From Candidatus Angelobacter sp. Gp1-AA117 (GTDB lineage: Bacteria; Acidobacteriota; Terriglobia; Terriglobales; Acidobacteriaceae): a stretch of 64,000 nucleotides of DNA. A program made the translations under genes and the position numbers. Below the pieces are notes generated by a model. It did no database searches. It saw only the letters and a list, made by a program, of their open reading frames with translations, and was not told the origin of the DNA. Numbering within the stretch: the first letter of the stretch is position 1; each line of letters opens with the position of its first letter. Shown piece by piece: positions 28,455 to 38,146 of the stretch. The stretch is taken from the NCBI GenBank assembly GCA_003223515.1, contig QHVI01000065.1, positions 1 to 64,000 of the forward strand, written 5' to 3'.

Positions 28455-29744
28455 ATGAAAATAAGAGTTCTTCACGCAACCGCCTTGCTTGCTATTGCTG
28501 CAGGCATTTGTCTATGTAGTCAAATTCAGAACGGAAGAGCTTCTTTGATTCCGACTGCCAATGCCGCTCCTCAGGCAGTCCAAAAGCCGGCGGTAGGCGA
28601 CCCTGTTTCTGCCGCGGCCTTTGCCTGGAGCCTGTTCGTGCAGGCTATGACACCCAGTAATGGGGCCCTGACGTTCGAGGGCTGGACAGAGCAGACCTGC
28701 CTTATACAGCCGGGCAGTTGCCCGAATTCCGCGACCGCACAGACCGGAGGCAAAAGCAGATTGCACCATTTCCATCGCAGCCCGCTTCGCCAGAAAAATG
28801 CCACTTCCAAAACAAAAGCCATCCAGGCAGGGGTCAATTGCGGTCCCGGCGCCCCAATGAATGCGCCCGGGCCAGGCACCACGCCGGTTTTCAACGGATT
28901 TTTCCCTAAGAACCTGAGCTCGAATCCCTGCTTCTTCGAAGAGGTGTTTGTCAATCCAGCCGAATCCACCTTCATTACAAAAAACGGATTGACAACACTG
29001 ATTGGGCAACAGGCGTATGGTAACCAGCATTCGAACGCAATCACTTTTCCCTGGGATGCGGTGGAGATCAAAGTCGACTGGGTCCCCGCTTCTTCGTTTA
29101 CCAATGCCACATTCAAATGTCCTGACCCGACTCATCAGCTCTACACCGAGAATATCAATGGAACATGTTATGCGCTGGTGGGTATTCACATCTCTTCAAA
29201 AGCTCTGCCGGACTGGCTGTGGGCAACCTTCGAACCAAACAACGGGATCACCAACCCAAACCGGTGCAACCAGGCGCTGTACAATCCCTGCTATGACCCC
29301 TTTGGCACGACTTCCACTCAACCTTATGGGCCCGGCCAGAAACCCACACAGAGCCAGCCGCTACAGCAGGCAATGAAGGCGGCGCAGCTCGACCCGGCCT
29401 TCAATAACTATTTCCTCACGGGAGTCGCGACACAATTTGTCGATAACCAGAAAACGGCGATACCGATGGGGAACTCTTTCGTGGAATTCAACGCCCAGGT
29501 GGCCCCAGGCCAGGCATCATGTATTACATGCCACAGGTATGCCTACTTCAATGGACAGCCACCTTCGAATGGCGTAGAGCAGAACTTCGGCGGCCCCTTA
29601 GGCGCCCCGAATTTTCCAAACTGGCCGGCCATTGGAAATGCGTGCTATAGCAATCCGAACGGGAACTGCCTGCCTCCTTCCAACACCTCAGGCTGGACAT
29701 CGCAGGACTTCTCATGGATGCTCGGCCTTATGGGCTACAAGTAG
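28455..29744 (+). CDS. Secreted hypothetical protein with a single CXXCH heme-binding-type motif
   Basis: Signal peptide MKIRVLHATALLAIAAGICLC; QASCITCHRYAYFNG. Confidence 0.7.
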   Translation: MKIRVLHATALLAIAAGICLCSQIQNGRASLIPTANAAPQAVQKPAVGDPVSAAAFAWSLFVQAMTPSNGALTFEGWTEQTCLIQPGSCPNSATAQTGGKSRLHHFHRSPLRQKNATSKTKAIQAGVNCGPGAPMNAPGPGTTPVFNGFFPKNLSSNPCFFEEVFVNPAESTFITKNGLTTLIGQQAYGNQHSNAITFPWDAVEIKVDWVPASSFTNATFKCPDPTHQLYTENINGTCYALVGIHISSKALPDWLWATFEPNNGITNPNRCNQALYNPCYDPFGTTSTQPYGPGQKPTQSQPLQQAMKAAQLDPAFNNYFLTGVATQFVDNQKTAIPMGNSFVEFNAQVAPGQASCITCHRYAYFNGQPPSNGVEQNFGGPLGAPNFPNWPAIGNACYSNPNGNCLPPSNTSGWTSQDFSWMLGLMGYK

Positions 29745-29841
29745 GATTTCTCAATCACCCGGCCCGGATTCATCATCCGGGCCGTCTTCTTTGTTCCATA
29801 TCGCAGAAGCACGCACGTTAACTGGCAAATTCCGGGGAAGC

Positions 29842-32010
29842 TTACTGCGGCGGCTGTTGTGCCGGGGGCTGACCCTGCGGCTGAGTCGGCGGCTGGTCAG
29901 TGGGCGCTGGGGGGCTCTGCAGCAGTTGTTCATTGCGAACCAGGCCGGGCACATGTGGCGGTGTTTTTACCTGGCCGCGAACAGCATCGACCAGGCTGAT
30001 GCCGACGCGATCGAGCGTCTGGGCAGTATCGCGATCCAGTTGTACCCGCGATTTTGCATAAGAAGTCATGGCCGTAACCACGTTCGATTCCGCCTGTGCC
30101 AGATCGCGTTGTGCAGAAAGCACGTTGAAATAAGTTGAGGCTCCCAACGCATACTTCTTCTGCTCCGCGTCCAGTGTCTGTGCAGCCAACTTCTGGGCTT
30201 CCTGAGCGGCTACAACGCGGGCGCGGTTTTGCTCCACCGCAAACTCGTCGTTGCGCACCTGGATGCCGATCTGGTTTTCAACCTGTTTCAGGTTCAACTG
30301 CTGCTGCCGGTACTCAAGCTGCGAACGGATCTGTACGGCCTGGGCAGCGCGGTTACGGATGGGGATCGAAAGCGTGAACTGGATGCCCTTATCCGGGGCG
30401 CTGGAATTAAATAAATTACTGAACGCGTCGGAAAATCCGGTGGTGGGAATTGTTCCCGGAAGAAGGCATCCAGTGGAAGGACTCACTCCAGGCGCGCAGG
30501 TGGTAAATGGGCTTTGCGGGCCCCCAAGACCTGATGCGCCATAAAAACCGGTGACGTCAAGAGTAGGCAGCAGCCCGTTGTTCGCGCCCTTGAGGCTGAT
30601 TTCACTGTTCTTCAGATTAATCTTCTGCTGGATGTAATCGGGACGGTTGGTAAGAGCCTGTTGAATCAGGTCCTGCACAGGAGAAAGGTTTTCCTGTTCG
30701 GGAATCTGGATGGTATCCGTGGGAATAATCTCGGCCTGCAGGAGGGGTGATCCATTCGGCAGATTGCGGGTGATGGCATTCTTCATGGTCAACTGCTGAA
30801 GTTGAAGATTCGTACGCGAGGTGAGCAGATCCTGTTCGTCCTGAGCCACGGTGCTCTGGGCGCGCACAATCTCAATGGGAGCGAGAGTACCGATCTCTAC
30901 CTGTTTTTTATTGTCGGCGAGCGTCTTCTGTGCGAGAGCGAGCGAACGTTCCTTCACCTTTACGTCTTCATAAGCATTCACCAGGTCCCAATAAATATTT
31001 TGGATTTGGCTTACGGTAACGGTTACCTGGTTGCGGAAGCCTTCCTCGGTAATCATTTTGTTATTGCGGGCCTGAACCATGAAGCGCCGGTTGATAGTGG
31101 GGCCAAACCCCTGCAGCAAATGCTGGCGAATGGCAAAACGAAAAGCTGAGTTCAGTGTGGGATCCAGAATGCTTCTGGTGCTGTTGGTTGCCTGCCGGTT
31201 GTTCTGGAACGAAACTGTCATCGCTGTGCCGGTGCTGAATCCCTGGAAATAGCTGAAGTTGCCGGTGGTGGTGTTCTGCTGGAAATTGGCCGTACCGGTC
31301 AAAACCGTACTGGACTGCGGAAAAGTAGCGTGTTCAAACGCAATGGTTCCGCTCAGCACAGGATCGAAAGTGTCCGGTTGCGGACCTGCGCCACTGGCGG
31401 AGAGCACCTGTCCGGATGCGCCTGCGCCCGCGCCGCCCGCGCCTGCACTTGTACCACCCGCGCCCGCACCCTGAGCGCCTGCACCGATGCCGCCGACTCC
31501 GCCACCAGGCGTACCCTGGACAACGCCGGCATTGACGCCACGGGGTGATCCGCCCGCTTTGGTCAGCAGGATGTCAGTATCGGCAATAGACAGGTTATAG
31601 CGCGCGATCGCAATATCGAGGTTATCGGCGAGGGCGAGCGCCATTGCATCGTCCATGGAGAGCATGATCTTGCCGTTCTGCAAAAGTTCTTCAATGCGCG
31701 GCGCGTTAGTGAAAACCGGCGGCGGCACGGTGTGCGGCGTGTAAGGAGCAATCGGATTGGGAAAATGCCTGGCCGGTTTGGAATAATCTACGTCGGTTGG
31801 CGAAGGCAGATTCTTCGGTTCAGGCGCCGATGGGGTCTGGCCCGGTGCTGCGCCCTGCTGCGGAGCGGACGTGGATTGCGTGGATGATTGCGTGCCCTGC
31901 TGGGAGGGTTGCGTATTTCCTCCCTGTTGTGCGCCCAGTGACACTGCCAGCAGGCAAATAGTAAGGGCCGTCCCGATTTTTGACGCCCGGTGTAAACCGA
32001 TCACAGACAT
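29842..32010 (-). CDS. TolC family outer-membrane efflux protein
   Basis: Two OEP-type repeats (VTVSQIQNIYWDLVNAYEDVKVKERSLALAQKTLADNKKQVEIGTLAPIEIVRAQSTVAQDEQDLL; QVRNDEFAVEQNRARVVAAQEAQKLAAQTLDAEQKKYALGASTYFNVLSAQRDLAQAES). Probable start at MSVIGLHRAS. Confidence 0.9.
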   Translation of the reverse strand: MSVIGLHRASKIGTALTICLLAVSLGAQQGGNTQPSQQGTQSSTQSTSAPQQGAAPGQTPSAPEPKNLPSPTDVDYSKPARHFPNPIAPYTPHTVPPPVFTNAPRIEELLQNGKIMLSMDDAMALALADNLDIAIARYNLSIADTDILLTKAGGSPRGVNAGVVQGTPGGGVGGIGAGAQGAGAGGTSAGAGGAGAGASGQVLSASGAGPQPDTFDPVLSGTIAFEHATFPQSSTVLTGTANFQQNTTTGNFSYFQGFSTGTAMTVSFQNNRQATNSTRSILDPTLNSAFRFAIRQHLLQGFGPTINRRFMVQARNNKMITEEGFRNQVTVTVSQIQNIYWDLVNAYEDVKVKERSLALAQKTLADNKKQVEIGTLAPIEIVRAQSTVAQDEQDLLTSRTNLQLQQLTMKNAITRNLPNGSPLLQAEIIPTDTIQIPEQENLSPVQDLIQQALTNRPDYIQQKINLKNSEISLKGANNGLLPTLDVTGFYGASGLGGPQSPFTTCAPGVSPSTGCLLPGTIPTTGFSDAFSNLFNSSAPDKGIQFTLSIPIRNRAAQAVQIRSQLEYRQQQLNLKQVENQIGIQVRNDEFAVEQNRARVVAAQEAQKLAAQTLDAEQKKYALGASTYFNVLSAQRDLAQAESNVVTAMTSYAKSRVQLDRDTAQTLDRVGISLVDAVRGQVKTPPHVPGLVRNEQLLQSPPAPTDQPPTQPQGQPPAQQPPQ

Positions 32011-32176
32011 TCTTTTCTCCAAGTAATGTGGACTGCTTATATACAGACTGATGCCTGGTTCTTCCGTCAACCTTGAGTACGTATAAAGTTGCGTCAAGGT
32101 TCCCAACAGCAACAACAGTCTTATAGACAGAAACCGGATAGTATATCGGCTCAGCAGCTTTCATGCTTGTTAAAAA

Positions 32177-32947
32177 ATGTTAGGTGGTGCGTTGCCGCGT
32201 AATATCAAACTTACGATTGCTTACGATGGTCACGATTTTGCCGGATGGCAGATTCAACCGGACAGGCCGACCATTCAAGGCACATTGGTGTCCGTTATCG
32301 AACAGATCACCGGTGAAAAAACTCTGCCGCAGGGATCGGGCAGGACTGATGCGGGCGTGCACGCGCTGGCCCAGGTGGCCACTGTGAACATCGAGTGTCC
32401 GATTCCGGTCAGTAATCTGCGCAAGGCGCTCAATGATGTGCTGCCTGCATCCATCCGCATTCTGGCCGCAGAACAAGCAGCGGCAGATTTTCACGCCCGC
32501 AAATCCGCTACGGCAAAAACTTATCAATACCGGATTTACCGCGCAGAAATATGCCCGCCGTTTTTGGCGCGCTACGTCTATCACCATCCATTCCCGCTCA
32601 ATGAAGAGGCCATGCGCGATGCGGCAGAAGTGGTCATCGGCAAGCACGATTTCACCTCGTTTGCAGCGGTTGATCCGGAGAGTAGAAAAGAAGGATTGGA
32701 AGTAAACAATGTACGCACCATCTATTCCTCACAATGGCATCGTTCTGGAGACGAGTTGATTTACACGGTGCGCGGCAGCGGCTTTCTGCATCACATGGTG
32801 CGCAATTTGGTGGGAACTTTTCTGATGACCGGCAAAGGCACTCTTACGCACACAGACCTGCAACGCATCCTGGAGTTGCGCCGCCGCAGTGCCGCCGCAG
32901 CAACCGCTCCCGCCAGCGGCTTATTTCTGGTGAGTGTGGAGTACTAG
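32177..32947 (+). CDS. truA: tRNA pseudouridine synthase A
   Basis: NIKLTIAYDGHDFAGWQIQP, GSGRTDAGVHALAQVA, GSGFLHHMVRNLVGT. Confidence 0.95.
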   Translation: MLGGALPRNIKLTIAYDGHDFAGWQIQPDRPTIQGTLVSVIEQITGEKTLPQGSGRTDAGVHALAQVATVNIECPIPVSNLRKALNDVLPASIRILAAEQAAADFHARKSATAKTYQYRIYRAEICPPFLARYVYHHPFPLNEEAMRDAAEVVIGKHDFTSFAAVDPESRKEGLEVNNVRTIYSSQWHRSGDELIYTVRGSGFLHHMVRNLVGTFLMTGKGTLTHTDLQRILELRRRSAAAATAPASGLFLVSVEY

Positions 32948-32999
32948 AGCAAATAGCGATTAGCAAGAGCCGCTTCCCAAAAGAGGGTCGTAGAACAAA

Positions 33000-33030
33000 C
33001 AAAAAAGCCCTGCGTGAGCAGGGCTTTTTG
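33000..33030. terminator. Bidirectional terminator between truA and the S8 peptidase
   Basis: AAAAAAGCCCTGC-gtga-GCAGGGCTTTTT. Confidence 0.85.
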
Positions 33031-33048
33031 TAGGTCCGAATTCCCGTT

Positions 33049-34431
33049 TTAATCGTCATCAACGGTACTTCCGAAACTGAAAGCTGTATCGCAGCCGCCG
33101 CTCGGAATTCTCTGGGTAAGTGCCTGATAAAAATCAACGCGTCCTTTGCCCATCAGGGGAACAGGGACTGCACGCGCGAGCGCGTTGGCCACACCGCAGG
33201 CGCTTGCTCCGCTGTTACTCTGCAGGGCCAGAGCCACAGAGCCGGCCACCATCGGCGCACTGAAGGAGGTTCCCCAGCCTGCGGCATAGTTCCCACCAGG
33301 GTAGGTAGTGATTACGCCTTCACCAGGCGCCGCGAAAAGCACGTCAGGACTTCCAAAGTTGCTGAAGGTGCTGGCGACATCGCTATTGGTAGTGGAGCCG
33401 ATCCCGAATACGCGGTTGGCTCCGGCGGGAAATACTGAAGCTCCGGAGCTATCGTTTCCGGCAGAAGCCACCAGAATTACATTCTTGTTCTGCGCATACT
33501 TGATGGCAGCTATCAGCGCATTGGAAGGCTGCCCTACTTCAAAGCTCATGCTGATCACATTGGCTCCGTGATCGGCAGCGTAATAGATGGCTTGAATGAT
33601 GCTGAATACGTCTGACGTGCCATCGGCGTGGAAGGCCTTCAGCGGCATGATCCTGGCTCTGGGTGCTACTAGATGGGCCAAACCTGCGGTCATCGTCCCG
33701 TGTCCGAATGCCTGCGGCAACGTGCCTTCCAGAATGGGGGTAACTGATTGGTCCAGAATTGCCAGCGTGGAATTGTTGACTGGAACGACTGTCTGGCTTT
33801 CCAGAATCGGGGTAACAGATTGAGTCAACCCTGGCTGCAGCGCTGGGGCAAGGTCCGCCAGTTCAGAAGGCACACCTGGCTGGTTGCGAGTGAAATCGAA
33901 GCCAGTCGTGAGAACACTGCTGAGAGCCGGATGTTTGGGATCAACACCCGTATCGATGACTGCAATGGTCAATCCTGACCCGGTCAAACCAGTCGCAAAC
34001 CGCATTTCGTGCAGCCGGACGATCCTGATGGCAGGCTGAATCAAGTAATTGCTGGGTACAATGGAGCCAAAATAAAAAATTGGAAAGCGAGTGGAAAGCG
34101 ATTCGAGAATCGGGGTAACTGACTGCGAAAGCTGGGCAGCAGTGGCGCCTGATAATTCAGGCATAGCTACCGGCTGGTTGGCCTCGAAATTGGCAATCGT
34201 CGGATCACCGTATTCGATAGTGGCTGGATCTACGTTGGTAGGGGAGGAAACGAGATAAACACCGCTGACTCCATTCGTCCAGCCTGTGGCCACAACGGTC
34301 AAGCCATGACGCCCGCAGGTATCCAATACGGTAGAAGGAGATGACGTTGTAAGAACGTAGTTGGTTTGGGCGAAGAGCGGCATGCTTAGCAGCAAAGCCC
34401 CCAACCAAATAGATAAATAATGTAGCCGCAT
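33049..34431 (-). CDS. Secreted S8 (subtilisin-like) serine peptidase with three QSVTPILE(S/G) repeats
   Basis: Signal peptide; catalytic Asp AVIDTGVD, His FGHGTMTAGL, Ser GTSFSAPMVAG; LSQSVTPILES, LTQSVTPILES, LDQSVTPILEG. Confidence 0.92.
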   Translation of the reverse strand: MRLHYLSIWLGALLLSMPLFAQTNYVLTTSSPSTVLDTCGRHGLTVVATGWTNGVSGVYLVSSPTNVDPATIEYGDPTIANFEANQPVAMPELSGATAAQLSQSVTPILESLSTRFPIFYFGSIVPSNYLIQPAIRIVRLHEMRFATGLTGSGLTIAVIDTGVDPKHPALSSVLTTGFDFTRNQPGVPSELADLAPALQPGLTQSVTPILESQTVVPVNNSTLAILDQSVTPILEGTLPQAFGHGTMTAGLAHLVAPRARIMPLKAFHADGTSDVFSIIQAIYYAADHGANVISMSFEVGQPSNALIAAIKYAQNKNVILVASAGNDSSGASVFPAGANRVFGIGSTTNSDVASTFSNFGSPDVLFAAPGEGVITTYPGGNYAAGWGTSFSAPMVAGSVALALQSNSGASACGVANALARAVPVPLMGKGRVDFYQALTQRIPSGGCDTAFSFGSTVDDD

Positions 34432-34510
34432 TGCCTAACCTTCCTCTTCTACTATTAAGGTTCTCTAATAATGCTCGGCAATTGTACTCTAGAAGAGCCG
34501 GAAGTAGAAG

Positions 34511-35152
34511 TTAGTTAATTTCAAGTCCAGTCTGATTTAAAGCCACTTCGAGCTCCTGGCCCTTGGATCCCAGCGGTACGAGCAGATGCAAATCCGATTG
34601 GGGAGTATACTCTAACTGAAACTCTCCAAAGGAGTTACTAAGAGACCTGGTCAATTCCCGGCTTCCGGACAACAGGATGACGGGAAAATGGGCTACCTGC
34701 TCTTCCGGGGTTTGCCGGTTAGCAATCTGCCCTACCATGACCATGCTCGAAGAACCCTTTTCATGCTCGAAACGCAAATCCACTGAATAATCCCCTGCCT
34801 GGAATAGCACATGGCGGCTGATTTGATGCCCCATACGTACTCCAGCGGGCTGAGGATCGTTCAAACTGTCATACATAAGGTTCCCGATAACACGTTTCAA
34901 TAGAGAGACTTGCGGCTGTTTGTGCAGAGCAAAGAAAGCCTTGACCGAACGCTCCACATGCTCAGGAACGTTGTAGGCTTCCTCACGGGCACAAATGACT
35001 GCAAACCTCGTTAATTGATCCACGACCTTCCGACATTTTGTACAGCCTGACTGGAGATGGGCCAGCATCTCGCTGTGCTGTACAGGAGCAACTTGCTCGC
35101 GTACGTAATCTACCCAGTCGGCAATATCGAAATGGCGCACAGTGTTGAACAT
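34511..35152 (-). CDS. zf-HC2-like (putative anti-sigma-type) zinc-finger protein
   Basis: N-terminal AHLQSGCTKCRKVVDQL (H..C..C); C-terminal beta-rich region (YSVDLRFEHEKGSSSMVMVGQI); lies in the same gene train as the ECF sigma gene. Confidence 0.65.
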   Translation of the reverse strand: MFNTVRHFDIADWVDYVREQVAPVQHSEMLAHLQSGCTKCRKVVDQLTRFAVICAREEAYNVPEHVERSVKAFFALHKQPQVSLLKRVIGNLMYDSLNDPQPAGVRMGHQISRHVLFQAGDYSVDLRFEHEKGSSSMVMVGQIANRQTPEEQVAHFPVILLSGSRELTRSLSNSFGEFQLEYTPQSDLHLLVPLGSKGQELEVALNQTGLEIN

Positions 35153-35281
35153 AGAATCCCAATATATGAGGGAGGGTACAGCTTCCGGGTCTGTACCCTC
35201 CCGTTGTAGCAGTCGACGGATGAGCCTGCTGTTCTAGTAGAGTAGAAGTTCATCCGGAAAATATAGCTTTTTTTAAAAATA

Positions 35282-38146
35282 TCACGAGAACTTGCCCACC
35301 AGGGCAAAGGCCCCCCAGAAATATGGATGAGGGCGCTTTTCCCTTAAGTTCAATATTGCCTGACGCAAAGCCATAGCCTTATTGGGCAAATGGCGGTAAG
35401 AGGCATAGAACTCACGCATGAATTCTGCTGTACTTTCGTCATGTACCTCCCACAGGCTTACCATCAGGGTTTGAGCCCCGGCATAGAGGAGGCCGCGCAC
35501 CAGCCCGATCAGCTCGTCTCCGCCGATGACCACGTTCATCCCCGTGCCACAGCCGCTCAGGGTCACCAGTTCAGCCTGCAATTGCAACTGATACAGGTCA
35601 AAAAGGCTGAGCAGGGAATTACCCAGCCGTATGGAAGAAAACATCGGGTTGTCCTGGCGAAAATACCCATGGGTGGCAATGTGAATAAAACGGCTTTGCG
35701 GGCCATAAGCGCGCAATTGCTCTTCGCTGGCCTGATCGCCAATGAAAAGCCGCGCGTTCCCCAGGGCCGCTGCCACATACTCGGCTTCTTCGCGAATGTG
35801 AGGAGCGCGCTGGTCCGGGATGGCCAGCACCAGGGCCTCACTGCTTTTTGCCGCCGGCTTCTCCTGGCACAGGGCAAAGACTCCAGCGCTGGGTGCGTAG
35901 GAGATTGAAAAATCATCGATGAGTGCCCGGTTTCCGCTCAAGAGCGCATGGAATGGCAGGTAATGCAGGAATGAATGGGGCACGATGATGAGATGAGAGG
36001 CATTCAGGTGTTTGCGGATAGGAGCAATCAGCAGCGTGTTCAGACGCTGGAGGTGCGCAGTCGTGGCTTCGAGCAGCATTTTCTCCAGCGGCTTTATGTA
36101 TTCCTCTCCCAGGCGGAACTTGGCGATTTGCAACTGAAGCAAGCGCAGCTCTTCGCGTACTTCAGCCACTTCTGCCACCGGGAAGATATGAACCTGGTCG
36201 TGGGTCACCAAGCAGGCGTAAAACCAGTTGCGCGCCGAGTAATACTCGAGCAGGATGCCGTCTTTGGGCAGCTTCGATTGTAGTTCTGCCACCGAACGCG
36301 TTTCAGCAACCTGCAGTCCGGCGAGTTCCTGGTCCATGCTCTGGAAGCTGGAGAATGCTTTCATCAGGGCATCTTCAAACTGTCGCCCCTGCTTACGCAG
36401 ATTCTGGATGCGGTTTGCAGAACGATCGCCGGGACTGAGTTCCTCCAACTCGATCTGGTGGTACACCCAGTTCAGTTTCTGCCGCAGGTCACGCAATTGC
36501 GCGGTTGCGGCAGAGTTTTCGGCCTTGCGCGATTGCAGTGTCGAGGTGCGGAAAGCGATCAGGTCGGCAAGGCTCTTTGATTTCGCCTGCTCGATATATT
36601 CAAACGCCCTGGAGTTTCTGGTCTTGCCCTTGTCCACTGCCAGTGAAGTGACCACCAGCCCTTCGTATACTGCCAGCTTGTTTTTCAGGAAGGCAATCTT
36701 CAGTTCTTCGCGTCCCAGGCTGCTGCGCAGTCCTTCGAGTTTCTGAAAGGCATTCTCGTAAGCCTGGCGGGCAAGCTCAATGTTGCCGCTGGCCTCCTCT
36801 GCCTGCCCCAGCATGAAATATGCCTGGTACACCGCAGGAGATTCGATGTGCAGTAAACGGGCAAGGGCAGAACTGCAGTAGCGGCGCGCGTTCCCGGTTT
36901 CTCCAAAACGAAGATCAATCGCCGCCAGCAACAACTCGCAGATGGCTGCTTTGGCGGGCAGCGGTGAAGGATCGAAGTAGCGCAGTGCCGAGGATGCCAG
37001 TTCATGAGCCAGATCATCATCGCCGGTCTCATACAGCACCAGCGCCTTGTAGAGATCGATCAGAGTGGGCCACAGATAGTTCTTTTCCTTCACGAACAGC
37101 TCACGCGCTTCATCAAACAGCTTCAGGGAGAGTTCGTGATTGCCCTGCTGGTTCAGAGCAATGCCAAAGAATGCCTTGGCTTTGGCCGCCTCATACTGCA
37201 ATCCAAGTTCCTGGAAACTTATGGCGGCAGAGCGAGCCATCTCCGCGCCGCCTTCGGTCAGGTTCAGTTCAAGATAGATTTCAGACTGGTCGAGATCACA
37301 AAGTGCGCGATGGTACCGGTCATCCAGTTCTTCGCAAAGAGCGCGCGTCTTATCGTAAAGCTCGATGGCGCGCAGGTATTCACCGCGCTGATAGTAGAGA
37401 TACGCAATGTTGTAATCTACCTCGGCCACCAGCCGGGTAAAGCCGTGCTTTTCGGAAAGTTTGCGGGCCTGCTGGTAAGTGCGTTCCGCACGCTCGAATT
37501 CATTCAGGCTGATATAACAAACGGCCAGATTGCGCAGGATGGCGGCCAGGTCTTCGGCGTCTCCGTGCAGCAGGAATTCCTGGTAGGCCCGCTCATACAT
37601 TTGCGCCGCTTCGTGAAAACGGTCCTGCCGGTAAAACATGATGGCCATGTTGGTATCAAGACGGGCCAGACGCAGCTTGTCACCATGTGCGGCAAAGATG
37701 CTGCGCGCCTTCTCACCGAGTTGATGTGCATAGTCATACTGTCCCTGGTACACCAGGCTATGCAGGGCTCCGTTGATGGTGAGTGCAACTTCCAGATCGG
37801 AGCCGAGACGTTCAAAGATTGCAATGGCCCGGTCATATTCCTGTACCGCTTCAGCGTGTTTCCCGGAGTGGAAGAAAACGTGGCCTGTGGCGCGGGCGCT
37901 TCTTGCGGAAGCAAATTCATCATGCAATTGTGAGGTGATCCAGGCGCCTGCTTCGGCCAGGCGTTGCGCGCGTTGCACGTCCACACGGGTCAGCGAGATG
38001 ACCGCGTCATAGATTTTGTCGAAAGCTTCTTTGCTGCAAAGCTGCGGTTGCCCTTTCAGAAAGTGGGAGCGGTCGTCTTTGCCCGGAATCATGGACAACT
38101 CCGTAATCCATGGCTCCAGCTCTTTTGTGTTCACGGCGGGCGACAT
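35282..38146 (-). CDS. TPR-CHAT (caspase-like peptidase domain) protein
   Basis: Multiple TPR-like repeats; C-terminal CHAT with FIHIATHGYF (His) and ELVTLSGCGTGMN (Cys), GLVRGLLYAGAQTLMVSLWEVHDESTAEFMREFY. Confidence 0.92.
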   Translation of the reverse strand: MSPAVNTKELEPWITELSMIPGKDDRSHFLKGQPQLCSKEAFDKIYDAVISLTRVDVQRAQRLAEAGAWITSQLHDEFASARSARATGHVFFHSGKHAEAVQEYDRAIAIFERLGSDLEVALTINGALHSLVYQGQYDYAHQLGEKARSIFAAHGDKLRLARLDTNMAIMFYRQDRFHEAAQMYERAYQEFLLHGDAEDLAAILRNLAVCYISLNEFERAERTYQQARKLSEKHGFTRLVAEVDYNIAYLYYQRGEYLRAIELYDKTRALCEELDDRYHRALCDLDQSEIYLELNLTEGGAEMARSAAISFQELGLQYEAAKAKAFFGIALNQQGNHELSLKLFDEARELFVKEKNYLWPTLIDLYKALVLYETGDDDLAHELASSALRYFDPSPLPAKAAICELLLAAIDLRFGETGNARRYCSSALARLLHIESPAVYQAYFMLGQAEEASGNIELARQAYENAFQKLEGLRSSLGREELKIAFLKNKLAVYEGLVVTSLAVDKGKTRNSRAFEYIEQAKSKSLADLIAFRTSTLQSRKAENSAATAQLRDLRQKLNWVYHQIELEELSPGDRSANRIQNLRKQGRQFEDALMKAFSSFQSMDQELAGLQVAETRSVAELQSKLPKDGILLEYYSARNWFYACLVTHDQVHIFPVAEVAEVREELRLLQLQIAKFRLGEEYIKPLEKMLLEATTAHLQRLNTLLIAPIRKHLNASHLIIVPHSFLHYLPFHALLSGNRALIDDFSISYAPSAGVFALCQEKPAAKSSEALVLAIPDQRAPHIREEAEYVAAALGNARLFIGDQASEEQLRAYGPQSRFIHIATHGYFRQDNPMFSSIRLGNSLLSLFDLYQLQLQAELVTLSGCGTGMNVVIGGDELIGLVRGLLYAGAQTLMVSLWEVHDESTAEFMREFYASYRHLPNKAMALRQAILNLREKRPHPYFWGAFALVGKFS

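Noticed and set aside
37004-37933. 309-aa + ORF inside the CHAT gene
   Set aside because: Antisense shadow of the TPR region.
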